A DNA stretch of 29,560 bases, from positions 1 through 29,560 of the IMG/VR virus record IMGVR_UViG_3300021960_000350, one strand, 5' to 3'. The number at the start of each line of letters is the position of its first letter. The stretch's first letter is position 1. Source of the stretch: a virus. Made by a program: the position numbers and the translations under genes. Below the pieces are notes generated by a model that worked only from the letters and a program-made list of their open reading frames with translations, had not been told where the DNA came from and did not search any database. Shown one piece after another: positions 8,305-16,009 of the stretch.

Positions 8305-8931
8305 ATGACAATCACAAACTACACAAACCTACAATCGACGGTCGCAGACTTCCTAAACCGTAGCGATCTGACCAGCGTCATACCTACGTTTATCCAGTTG
8401 GCCGAGTCGCAAATTAACCGCGACGTTCGCCATTACAAGATGGAGGCCAGAAGCTCTGCACAACAAGACGCTGGCGACGAATATATGCAAGTGCCAGCAG
8501 ATTGGCTCGAAACAATCAGGATGCATGTACAAGGAACTGGAACAACGACGCTTGATCTAATATCCAGAGCTTCCATGTCTGATAAGCGAGAGGGCGCTGA
8601 GGATATGTCAGGCAGGCCTCAGTATTATTGCCATGCGGATGGCCAATTTCAGCTATATCCAACACCGGATGCCCAATACGATATTGAGCTACTTTACTAC
8701 CAAAAAGTGCCAGATTTAGCTTCAAACAGCACAAATTGGTTATTAACAAGCGATCCTGACGTATATTTGTATGGAACGTTGATGCATTCTGCTCCATACT
8801 TACAGGAAGATGGTAGGGCAACGGTTTGGGCTTCTCTTTATTCTGCCGCAGTTCAGCGATTGAATGAGAGTTCAGAGAGATCCAGGTATTCTGGTTCAGG
8901 TTTAACACTTAAAGTAAGAGGACTAGGCTAA
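8305..8931 (+). CDS. head-tail adaptor protein (SU10 adaptor-like)
   Basis: A 208-residue protein starting TNLQSTVADFLNRSDL, followed by VIPTFIQLAESQINRDVR, ADWLETIRM, LYPTPDAQYDIELLYYQK and DPDVYLYGTLMHSAPYLQED. This pattern is typical of the adaptor protein family represented in phage SU10. Such proteins form a ring under the portal and join the head to the short tail. The family assignment rests on these remembered motifs rather than a search. The ATG directly follows the previous stop, with GGAG upstream. It fits the SU10-type capsid protein encoded at 22985. Confidence 0.72.
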   Translation: MTITNYTNLQSTVADFLNRSDLTSVIPTFIQLAESQINRDVRHYKMEARSSAQQDAGDEYMQVPADWLETIRMHVQGTGTTTLDLISRASMSDKREGAEDMSGRPQYYCHADGQFQLYPTPDAQYDIELLYYQKVPDLASNSTNWLLTSDPDVYLYGTLMHSAPYLQEDGRATVWASLYSAAVQRLNESSERSRYSGSGLTLKVRGLG

Positions 8932-9317
8932 TGAGCTTTTCAAATTATCTAGAAACAGAGTTACTAGATCACGTTTTTACAAACAGCGCATACACTGCGC
9001 CTTCAACACTATATTTGGCGCTATTTACCAGCAATCCTGCTGATGACGCAAGCGGAACCGAAGTGTCTACTTCTGGAACTGCTTACGCAAGGCAGACTGT
9101 TACATTTACAGTTTCTGGAAACACTGCGACTACTAGCGCTGCAGTTGAATTTCCTACTGCAACAGCCAGCTTCGGCACTGTTACGCACGTTGCGGTTTAT
9201 GACGCATCAACTGCTGGAAATTTGATTGCTTATGCTGCGCTTACCAGCAGTAAGGCAATTGATACTGGCGACGTTTTCAGAGTACCAGCCGGCGACCTAG
9301 ACATTACTCTTGACTAA
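8931..9317 (+). CDS. conserved phage tail/fibre-associated virion protein
   Basis: A 128-residue beta-rich protein whose signature segments are STLYLALFTSNP, YARQTVTF, FGTVTHVAVYD and the ending VFRVPAGDLDITLD. Proteins with this pattern are widespread near tail fibre genes of metagenomic and proteobacterial phages and are usually annotated as tail fibre or virion proteins. The exact position in the particle is unknown. The TAATG junctions with both neighbours overlap by one base, so it belongs to the adaptor-tail operon. Confidence 0.6.
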   Translation: MSFSNYLETELLDHVFTNSAYTAPSTLYLALFTSNPADDASGTEVSTSGTAYARQTVTFTVSGNTATTSAAVEFPTATASFGTVTHVAVYDASTAGNLIAYAALTSSKAIDTGDVFRVPAGDLDITLD

Positions 9318-10132
9318 TGGCGACTAAAAACGCAAGTGCATTTTCTTACGGAACCAGTACGTTTGGATCGTATACGTTTGGTTCCGCAAGTTTGCCTATT
9401 GCTATCAATGCGGCATCGAGCAATACAGCCACATGTGAAAAGATAGTATTTGGCTCTGCATCTGCGTCTGCAGTAGCAAGTTTTTCTGCAATTGGAGGAT
9501 TCACGGCAAACGGCGATGGATCTTCATCTGCATCTACTTCTGCTACTGCTGCAGCTATAAAAGTAAGAGAATCTAGCGGAACTTCTGCGGCAAGTTCGAC
9601 AAACACATGTAACGGTGCGGCAACTTTTATTGCATCTGGATTAATTAGCTTAACATCATCAACTTCAAGCATTGCAGAAGAATTTGTCCTTAAAGAATCG
9701 GACATGTTCTCTTATGGAACTGCAACTTATGGAAATTATGCATTTGATCAAGCTAATTTGCAGACTGTTTCTTCTGGTTCTGTAAGCTCCACATCTAGCG
9801 CAACAAGAATACAATCTGCGTCAGCAAGTGGATCTGCTTCATCGTCAAATACATCTGACTCAACAAGAGTAAGAGAAAGCGATGGATCTGCTTCCGCTTC
9901 TGTTACCGGATCAGCAGATGGAGTGTTTATTGCTGCCGCATCTGGATCAACGTCTGCTTCAGCTTCTGTATTAATTTCTTATATAAGAAAACGAAACAGT
10001 GGCGCGATGTTCTCTTTTGAATCATCAACTGCAGCTATAGCAAGAGAAAAATGGGAACCAATTGGAGTAACTACTGCAACATGGACTCAATCATCAATTA
10101 ATAGTGTAACTTGGACACAAATAGCCGCTTAA
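9317..10132 (+). CDS. Ser/Ala-rich tail protein with an internal duplication
   Basis: A 271-residue low-complexity protein made mostly of Ser, Ala, Thr and Gly. It contains two similar modules: residues about 9-130 start with FSYGTSTFGSYTFG, and residues about 131-225 start with FSYGTATYGNYAFD. Each carries a central KVRESSGTS or RVRESDGSA motif followed by FIASG or FIAAASG. The C-terminus has the repeated ATWTQS/VTWTQI. A fibrous or beta-solenoid-like tail component is the best guess, given the position between tail genes and the collar protein. No enzymatic motif is visible. Confidence 0.55.
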   Translation: MATKNASAFSYGTSTFGSYTFGSASLPIAINAASSNTATCEKIVFGSASASAVASFSAIGGFTANGDGSSSASTSATAAAIKVRESSGTSAASSTNTCNGAATFIASGLISLTSSTSSIAEEFVLKESDMFSYGTATYGNYAFDQANLQTVSSGSVSSTSSATRIQSASASGSASSSNTSDSTRVRESDGSASASVTGSADGVFIAAASGSTSASASVLISYIRKRNSGAMFSFESSTAAIAREKWEPIGVTTATWTQSSINSVTWTQIAA

Positions 10133-10144
10133 AAGGAGTTAGAA

Positions 10145-10909
10145 ATGGCTGATACTACAACTACCAATTATTCTTTGACAAAGCCAGAAGTCGGCGCGTC
10201 TGAGGATACTTGGGGAACTAAATTAAATAACAACTTAGATACAATTGATTCAACAATAAAATCTGTATCTGACGCATCAGTTACAACTGCTGGCACAGGT
10301 CTTTCATTGGCGAGTCAAACTCTTTCATTAGATGTTAATGGATTAACTTCTGCTACAGCAGCTACAGATGACACGTTACCTGTTTATGACACTTCTGCAA
10401 CTGCAATAAGAAAAGTAACAGTTCAATCTATACTTGATAATGTTGTTTCTTTCGCTTCAGGCACAGTCATGTTGTTTGGGCAAACTACTGCTCCAACTGG
10501 TTGGACTAAAGATACTACAAACTACAATAACTCCGGTTTGAGAGTAGTTACTGGATCAGTAAGCACTGGCGGTACGGTAGACTTTACTACTGCTTTTGCA
10601 TCGAAAACTCCAACAGGTTCAGTCAGTGTTACAAGTGTTACTGGTTCTGCTGGATCGCATACACTTACTACTGCTCAGATGCCAAGCCATAACCATAATG
10701 TTACTCCAGGACAGAGTGGAGGAAGCCAGAACGCAAGGTCTGATGCTTTCGCAACCGCTAATCAAATAACTGTAGGCACTTCAAGCACAGGCGGCGGTGG
10801 ATCGCACTCTCACACATTCAGTTTTTCTAGTGGTTCTGCTACATTTACTGGCAATGCAATTAACTTGGCTGTTAAATATGTTGACGTAATTAGAGCAACA
10901 AAAGATTAA
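10145..10909 (+). CDS. tail fibre / tail-collar domain protein
   Basis: A 254-residue short fibre protein. The N-terminal [20 protein letters not shown] (residues 4-23) is a common phage fibre anchor motif. A collar-like segment follows at 106-123 ([18 protein letters not shown]). The C-terminal region is Gly/Ser-rich with two H-x-H motifs (H182/H184 and H221/H223), which in T4 gp12-like fibre tips hold metal ions on a trimer axis. It probably forms a trimeric fibre that touches the host surface. A strong AAGGAG ribosome site precedes the ATG. Confidence 0.75.
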   Translation: MADTTTTNYSLTKPEVGASEDTWGTKLNNNLDTIDSTIKSVSDASVTTAGTGLSLASQTLSLDVNGLTSATAATDDTLPVYDTSATAIRKVTVQSILDNVVSFASGTVMLFGQTTAPTGWTKDTTNYNNSGLRVVTGSVSTGGTVDFTTAFASKTPTGSVSVTSVTGSAGSHTLTTAQMPSHNHNVTPGQSGGSQNARSDAFATANQITVGTSSTGGGGSHSHTFSFSSGSATFTGNAINLAVKYVDVIRATKD

Positions 10910-10917
10910 GGAGATTT

Positions 10918-11211
10918 ATGCAATTAAAAAACGGAACATTTTGTCCGCTTATAAAGAAAGATTGTGTGCAAATGCAATGTACTTGGTTTACTAGAATACA
11001 GGGATTTGACACAAACACTGGAAATCAAGTTGACGAATGGCAGTGCGCTATATCTTTAATGCCAATGTTATTAATTGAAAATTCTGGACAACAAAGACAA
11101 ACAGGCGCTGCTGTAGAAAGTTTCCGTAATGAGATGGTAAAAGCTAATGATCAAACGGCAAAAGTGTTATTAGCTAGTGTTGAAAAACAAAAATTAATAG
11201 GAGCTAAGTGA
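10918..11211 (+). CDS. conserved small cysteine-containing phage protein
   Basis: A 97-residue protein whose first half carries four cysteines (C9, C16, C21 and one near 43 in WQCAISLMP), a spacing that could bind zinc or an iron-sulfur cluster. The second half (RQTGAAVESFRNEM) is helical. I recognise the overall pattern (CPLI-KDC, DEWQCAI, TGAAVESFRNEM) as recurring beside tail fibre genes in environmental phages, where it has no assigned function. It lies nine bases after the collar protein with its own AAGGAG site. The following gene overlaps its TGA by one base. Confidence 0.6.
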   Translation: MQLKNGTFCPLIKKDCVQMQCTWFTRIQGFDTNTGNQVDEWQCAISLMPMLLIENSGQQRQTGAAVESFRNEMVKANDQTAKVLLASVEKQKLIGAK

Positions 11212-11522
11212 TGCGAGTAGTAATAATTAAATCAACAGGCACTGTACTAAAAGATGGCCTTTCGATAGATAATTTAGATTTATCTTCATGCGGATTGCCA
11301 AGCAATTTGTGGGCTTTACAGTGGAACGAAAAAGGCGGCGAAAAAGGTCACATTGAATATGATGATCCTCTTGTTCAAAATGAAGATATAACTGAATTGC
11401 CATCTTGGGCTAATTCTTGCTTAACTGTATATCAAACAGAGTTAGATAGAATAGAAGCAGAAGCGGCGGCGGCATTAGCAGCAGCAGAGGCAGCAGCAGC
11501 AGAGGCAGCAGCAAATCCATAA
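11211..11522 (+). CDS. small phage protein with Ala/Glu-rich helical tail
   Basis: A 103-residue protein. The first 80 residues (VVIIKSTG, LWALQWNEKGGEKGHIEY, NEDITELPSWAN) resemble small conserved proteins encoded after phage tail fibres, perhaps tail fibre assembly factors, but this is not certain. The last 20 residues are an alanine-glutamate helix encoded by a GCA-rich tandem repeat. ATG at 11211 is chosen; a GTG three bases upstream is in frame and also possible, since both lie close to the same GGAG site. Confidence 0.5.
   Translation: MRVVIIKSTGTVLKDGLSIDNLDLSSCGLPSNLWALQWNEKGGEKGHIEYDDPLVQNEDITELPSWANSCLTVYQTELDRIEAEAAAALAAAEAAAAEAAANP
11478..11513 (+). repeat. 15-bp tandem repeat encoding AAAEA units
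   Basis: Two exact copies of GCAGCAGCAGAGGCA (11478-11492 and 11493-11507) are followed by GCAGCA. The unit is a multiple of three and in frame, so copy-number change would lengthen or shorten the alanine-rich tail without a frameshift. Confidence 0.8.
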
Positions 11523-11535
11523 GTAGGAGTGCAAA

Positions 11536-13020
11536 GTGGCTTTTATACCATTACAAATACCGCCAGGAGTTGTAAGGAACGGAACTGATTTTGAGCAGTC
11601 TAATAGATGGAGAGATGCTAATTTAATTAGATGGCACAACGGTTCAATGAGGCCTGTTGGCGGTTGGTCTACCAGAGTTAGCTCTGCTTTTGATGCTGCA
11701 CCTAGAGGCATGCATGCGTGGGCAGACAACAGCGATGGAACTCAAATAGCCGCAGGAAACTACGATACTCTTTACTATGTAAATGCTTCTGGTACGGTGT
11801 ATGACATTACGCCAGCAGGCTTAACTGCCGGAGATTTACACGCTGTAGTTAATACTGGTTTCGGTGGCGGATATTATGGATCAGGATATTTTGGAACAGA
11901 AAGGCCTAATTCTGGAGTTTACCAAGAAGCAACAACTTGGTCATTGGATAACTTTGGAGAATACTTAGTTGCATGTAGTTCCAAAGACGGAAAAATATAC
12001 GAATGGCAACTTGATTCTGGAGTTGCTGCTGCACAAGTTTCAAATGCTCCAGTTAATAATCTTTCACTTATAGTTACTGAAGAGCGTTTTCTTTTTGCTC
12101 TTGGCGCTGGCGGGAATCCTAGAAAAGTACAATGGTGCGACAAAGAAGATAATACAACTTGGACTCCAGCCGCCACAAACGAGGCTGGCGACATTGAGTT
12201 GCAAACTTCTGGTCAAATAATGGCTGCGGTAAGAGTTCGAGGGCGCACTTTGATAATTACGGATAACGATGCGCATACGGCTACTTATTCTGGCCCTCCA
12301 TTCGTATACGGATTTGAGCGAGTTGGAACTGCCTGTGGCGCGATATCAAGAAAATGCGTTGCAGCAGTTGATGAGGGCGCATTTTGGATGGGAACTAATG
12401 GATTTTTTGTTTTTGATGGATCAGTTGCCAAAGAGATAAAATGCGATGTAACAGATTACGTTTTTTCTGATATTAACAAAAATCAAATTAGTAAAATTTA
12501 CGCAGTACACAACAGTCAGTATGGCGAGATATGGTGGTTCTTCCCCTCAGAGAATTCTTTAGAGAACAATAAATACGTTGCGTATGACTACCTTGAAAAC
12601 CACTGGGAAATAGGTGAAATTGCAAGAACCGCAGGTGTAGACAGGGGAGTGTACAAAAATCCTATATGGGCAGATCCAAGCGGAAACTTAATTGACCAAG
12701 AATTAAGCGCAAGTTTAGGGCATGGAGGCTCAACTGTTTTTGCTGAAACCGGCCCGATAAGTCTTGGTGCTGGCGACAACATAATGAAAGTTACTAGCCT
12801 AATTCCTGACGAAAAAACTCAGGGAGATGTAACGGTTACATTTAAAACTAGGTTTTATCCAAACGACTCTGAATCGTCATTTGGGCCATATTCAATGGCT
12901 AATCCTACTGACGTTAGATTTACAGGTAGGCAAATTAGGATGAGAGTAAATGGCAATGTAAATACCGATTGGCGAGCCGGAATCATGAGAATTAATGCAG
13001 TGCCAGGGGGCAAACGTTGA
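11536..13020 (+). CDS. tail nozzle/hub-like beta-propeller protein
   Basis: A 494-residue protein starting PLQIPPGVVRNGTDFEQSNR and continuing IRWHNGSMRPVGGW, which is typical of large conserved phage proteins annotated as tail, stabilisation or nozzle proteins. The rest has repeated blade-like strands, such as VACSSKDGKIYEW, LFALGAGGNPRKVQW, FWMGTNGFFVFDG and NKYVAYDYLENHWEIG, suggesting a beta-propeller like those in podovirus nozzles. It probably extends the short tail below the adaptor. The start is GTG, with TAGGAG seven bases upstream. Its gene overlaps the next by four bases. The tail location is fairly likely; the precise homologue is not settled. Confidence 0.65.
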   Translation: MAFIPLQIPPGVVRNGTDFEQSNRWRDANLIRWHNGSMRPVGGWSTRVSSAFDAAPRGMHAWADNSDGTQIAAGNYDTLYYVNASGTVYDITPAGLTAGDLHAVVNTGFGGGYYGSGYFGTERPNSGVYQEATTWSLDNFGEYLVACSSKDGKIYEWQLDSGVAAAQVSNAPVNNLSLIVTEERFLFALGAGGNPRKVQWCDKEDNTTWTPAATNEAGDIELQTSGQIMAAVRVRGRTLIITDNDAHTATYSGPPFVYGFERVGTACGAISRKCVAAVDEGAFWMGTNGFFVFDGSVAKEIKCDVTDYVFSDINKNQISKIYAVHNSQYGEIWWFFPSENSLENNKYVAYDYLENHWEIGEIARTAGVDRGVYKNPIWADPSGNLIDQELSASLGHGGSTVFAETGPISLGAGDNIMKVTSLIPDEKTQGDVTVTFKTRFYPNDSESSFGPYSMANPTDVRFTGRQIRMRVNGNVNTDWRAGIMRINAVPGGKR

Positions 13021-13688
13021 CGTTACCTACCTCTCCCCCTCCTCCGCATGGAGGAACATGGCAAACTTGGGCTGAAAGGCTAAATGCTTTTCTTGCAAGA
13101 TCAAAAAATGCTTTAAACTATCTTACATCAAATGATTCCGCCGCAGATGACGGTCTAATTATGTGGGATAGGTCAAAAGGCCACATGGTTGTTTCACTTA
13201 GTGGCGAATTTTTACCTATTCCATACGGCGAGAACTCATATGGCTTTTTTGCTGATTTTAACAATCAGGCGGCTGTTTCAATTAATACGGCAAAGGCAAT
13301 AACTTGGGATACAGAGGCTTATTCTCACAATGTATCTATTGATGGAGTAGACACCAGTAAGATCGTATTTGATAGAGGCGGCGTGTACGAGCTTACCTTT
13401 ACCGCAGAGCTTGTATCGAGTTCTGCGAGCGCCAAAACGTTCTATTTTTGGCCAAGAGTTAACGGATCAGACATAGCTAATTCAACTATGGTTACCACTT
13501 TAGAATCAAACGGGCAAAAGAAAATAGTATCAAGGACTGGTGTTTTTCAGGTAAACTCTAATGATTACTTACAGGCAATGTTTGCCACAAGTGATTTGAC
13601 GGCATCATTGGTAACGACTGCTGCTACGGCATTTTGCCCAGCTTCGCCGTCAGTTACTTTATCGGTTAGTGAGTTATACGTTCCATGA
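13017..13688 (+). CDS. C1q/jelly-roll-like fibre-tip protein
   Basis: A 223-residue protein. The N-terminus (PPHGGTWQTWAERLNAFLA) looks like an anchor. The C-terminal ~140 residues have the strand pattern of C1q/TNF-like jelly rolls seen in phage fibres (FADFNNQAAVSINTAKAITW, IVFDRGGVYELTFTAEL, TFYFWPRVNGSDI, SNDYLQAMFATSD). Such domains form trimers and often bind receptors. The start is TTG at 13017, overlapping the previous stop by four bases with a GGGGG ribosome site. An ATG start would remove much of the protein. It ends in a four-base ATGA overlap with the next gene. Confidence 0.6.
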   Translation: MTLPTSPPPPHGGTWQTWAERLNAFLARSKNALNYLTSNDSAADDGLIMWDRSKGHMVVSLSGEFLPIPYGENSYGFFADFNNQAAVSINTAKAITWDTEAYSHNVSIDGVDTSKIVFDRGGVYELTFTAELVSSSASAKTFYFWPRVNGSDIANSTMVTTLESNGQKKIVSRTGVFQVNSNDYLQAMFATSDLTASLVTTAATAFCPASPSVTLSVSELYVP

Positions 13689-14068
13689 AGCCAAATGATA
13701 TTAGGACTCTTACAGAAGAGCTTGTTAGGTGCAAAGTTTGGATTGAAAACGCTTTGGCTTACTCTGGCGATACTCACAGTTTCGACGATATTGCTCTTGG
13801 CGTTCTTTGCCACCGTTATCAGTTGTGGCCTCTTGAGAATAGTTGTGCGGTGACAGAATTTGTTACATATCCTAGACAAAAACACTTTCACGTTTTTTTA
13901 GCTGGTGGTACGCTTAACGAAATTTTAGAGCTAAATGAGCCATTTGCTCAGTTTGCTAAGGCTAATAACTGTACCGCTATGACTATAGCCGGAAGGCCTG
14001 GATGGGAAAAGATACTGGACAAACTAGGCTGGGATTACCAGTTTACAACGCTTAAAAGGGAGATTTAA
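13685..14068 (+). CDS. GNAT-like small phage protein
   Basis: A 127-residue protein with HFHVFLAGGTLNEILELNEP and TIAGRPGWEKILDKLGWDYQ. This matches the short acetyltransferase-like proteins found beside internal virion protein genes of podoviruses (T7 gp13-like in position). The GNAT-type ending 'GRPGW..L..LGW' is visible, but a complete acetyl-CoA loop is not obvious, so catalysis is doubtful. A structural or chaperone-like role for the internal proteins is plausible. It overlaps its upstream neighbour by four bases. Confidence 0.55.
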   Translation: MKPNDIRTLTEELVRCKVWIENALAYSGDTHSFDDIALGVLCHRYQLWPLENSCAVTEFVTYPRQKHFHVFLAGGTLNEILELNEPFAQFAKANNCTAMTIAGRPGWEKILDKLGWDYQFTTLKREI

Positions 14069-14563
14069 ATGGGCGGCGGCGGAAAAGGCGGATCAAGAAC
14101 TCAAACAAACGACATTCCTGAGTGGGTTAAACCTTACGCAAAAGAAAACCTTGAAAGGGCAAAACAAGCTCAAGTGCTAGGATACAGGCCATATTATGGG
14201 CCTGACGTTGCGGCTTTTAATCCTACTCAAATGGCTGCTTTTGGATCAAATATAAACGCTGCAGAAGCATTTGGTCTTGTTCCAAGAGGGCAAGTTTCTC
14301 CATTGCAAGACATGGCTCCAACTCCAACAACTTATGCTGGAGGCCTTCAAGGATACTCTTCTGGCAATTTATTTGACCAAGCAGTTGCAGAATTAGCTGC
14401 CAGAAGGCCAGGACAAGTTTCTGCATACAACAAGTTGTTTGTTGATCCTTACAGTGGAAATTATGAAAACTTATATGTTCCACCACCTAATACTGGTGGT
14501 GGTGGCGGAGGCACTTCGCAAGTAACAAGGTTTCATGGCACTGGTCAAATAGGATACACATAA
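14069..14563 (+). CDS. internal virion protein, N-terminal part of a split gene
   Basis: A 164-residue protein starting MGGGGKGGSRTQTNDIPEW, followed by VKPYAKENLERAKQAQ, YYGPDVAAFNPTQ and TTYAGGLQGYSSGNLFDQ, and ending in a Gly-rich linker. In related phages these segments usually form the front of a single longer protein whose later part matches the next gene. The pair therefore looks like one ancestral gene now cut in two. A strong ribosome site (AAAGGGAG) precedes the ATG. It is probably packaged in the head or involved in ejection; no enzyme motif is seen. Confidence 0.6.
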   Translation: MGGGGKGGSRTQTNDIPEWVKPYAKENLERAKQAQVLGYRPYYGPDVAAFNPTQMAAFGSNINAAEAFGLVPRGQVSPLQDMAPTPTTYAGGLQGYSSGNLFDQAVAELAARRPGQVSAYNKLFVDPYSGNYENLYVPPPNTGGGGGGTSQVTRFHGTGQIGYT

Positions 14564-14585
14564 ATTATAAGTAAAGGAATATAAC

Positions 14586-15566
14586 ATGGCAGGCGCACCA
14601 CAAGGCGGAATACCAAACGTAAATGAAGCTGCGGCTCAAGGAGTATATGGCGCTGGATTAGGATCTATAGCTGGCATGGGATACAGGCCTGGGCAAGTAC
14701 GGGCTGGGCAATTGGCCACTACAGACTTATCGCCATACATGAATCCTTACACTGAGCAAGTCATACAGGCTAATGAGGCCGATATATTGCGTGGCGCTCA
14801 GATGGGGCTTAATAACCTTGGTGCGCAAGCTCAAGCCGCTAGAGCTTTTGGCGGTTCTCGACATGGTATTGCAGAGGCTGAATTAGGCAGAAATGTTGCT
14901 CAACAATTAGCGCAATCATCTGCCGGATTAAGGCAGGCTGGATATACTCAAGCTCAACAAGCCGCTTTGTCTGATATAGCTAATAGAATGGCGGCCCAAC
15001 AGTACAACGTTGGATCAGGCTTGCAAGGCGCTCAACAGCGTCTAGCTGCGGCTAATCAGCTTGCCAATATATCTAACCTTGGTTTTGGTATGGGTCAGAC
15101 CGTACAGCAGAATCTCATGCAACAGGGAGCGCTACAGCAAGGCGTACAGCAGGCACTAATTGATGCGGCTAAGGCTCAATATGGTGGTTATGTAGCAGCG
15201 CCAGAAACTAGCCTAAATTACTTGTCAAACGCTTTGCAAGCAACTCCAATGCCTACAACTCAGACTCAAACCGGAAGCCCAGGGCTATTTAACATGCTAT
15301 CTACAATAGCAGGCATAGGCGCTCAAGCTGGAATGTTTTCAGATGTAAGGCTTAAAAAAGACATTAAGCAAATAGGAAAACTTCCTAACGGTATGAATTT
15401 GTACAAGTGGGCATGGAACAAGTTGGGCAAGGCTATCGGGGCAGATAAGTTTCCTGCCATTGGAGTTTTGGCTCAAGAAGTTCAAAAAACTAATCCAGAA
15501 TTTGTTGTTAAAGGCGATGATGGATATCTGAGAGTTAATTATTCAAAAATTTATTCTGTAGGATAA
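14586..15566 (+). CDS. internal virion protein with C-terminal Peptidase_S74-like chaperone domain
   Basis: A 326-residue protein. The middle (residues 48-105) has LSPYMNPYTEQVIQANEADI and ARAFGGSRHGIAEAELGRN, which are conserved in phage internal or ejection proteins. A long Gln/Ala-rich helix follows (105-200). The C-terminus (252-324) reads SDVRLKKDIKQIG, GVLAQEVQKTNPEFV and LRVNYSKIY, the signature of the Peptidase_S74 intramolecular chaperone, with S252 in the SD-x-RLK position of the self-cleavage site. Such domains help trimeric fibres fold and then cut themselves off; on an internal protein the role is less clear. It has its own AAAGGA ribosome site after a 22-base gap. Confidence 0.65.
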   Translation: MAGAPQGGIPNVNEAAAQGVYGAGLGSIAGMGYRPGQVRAGQLATTDLSPYMNPYTEQVIQANEADILRGAQMGLNNLGAQAQAARAFGGSRHGIAEAELGRNVAQQLAQSSAGLRQAGYTQAQQAALSDIANRMAAQQYNVGSGLQGAQQRLAAANQLANISNLGFGMGQTVQQNLMQQGALQQGVQQALIDAAKAQYGGYVAAPETSLNYLSNALQATPMPTTQTQTGSPGLFNMLSTIAGIGAQAGMFSDVRLKKDIKQIGKLPNGMNLYKWAWNKLGKAIGADKFPAIGVLAQEVQKTNPEFVVKGDDGYLRVNYSKIYSVG

Positions 15567-15569
15567 GAC

Positions 15570-15998
15570 ATGAATCCTTTTGATCCTTACGGGTTATATA
15601 CAAATCCTAATCAACTTGGAGTTGGCGCGAATGTCATAGGCGACGCAAGCACTGTGATGGCTAGAAATCCAAATGTTGCCGCTCAAATGCCAAAACCTAC
15701 TAGCGGATTGTTGGCTTCAGGGCCAAATATGTTGAAGCCCACTCCAATGATGGAGGAGGAGAAGGTTGACGGAGCAGGATTTCAAGGGCTTGCAGATGCA
15801 TTCATGAAAGATAAAGAAATTCCGCTTACTTACTCTTTCAATACTGGTGGAATCTCAGAGCCAGGCTTAAAGATGCCGCAACAGACAATTGGACAAGAAG
15901 GAATGGCTCCTAATTATAATTTTCAAGCCCCAACAAATTTTGGTTTGGATCAATCTAGTAGCGGATTAGGATTATTTTTGAATAAATTTGGATTTTAA
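15570..15998 (+). CDS. unrecognised Pro/Met/Gly-rich protein of the internal-protein cluster
   Basis: A 142-residue protein with no family I can name. It starts MNPFDPYGLYTNPNQLG and is rich in Pro, Gly, Met and Asn, with little predicted helix and no membrane segment. Its position between internal virion protein genes, three bases after one and 11 before the next, suggests a minor virion component or assembly helper. Confidence 0.5.
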   Translation: MNPFDPYGLYTNPNQLGVGANVIGDASTVMARNPNVAAQMPKPTSGLLASGPNMLKPTPMMEEEKVDGAGFQGLADAFMKDKEIPLTYSFNTGGISEPGLKMPQQTIGQEGMAPNYNFQAPTNFGLDQSSSGLGLFLNKFGF

Positions 15999-16009
15999 AG
16001 GGCTAAGTG

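Noticed and set aside
9346-9705. 119-codon minus-strand frame inside the Ser/Ala-rich tail gene
   Set aside because: Antisense shadow of low-complexity coding sequence, with no ribosome site or family motif.
10145-13688. Diversity-generating retroelement targeting the fibre genes
   Set aside because: No reverse transcriptase, template repeat or adenine-biased variable repeat is visible in the window.
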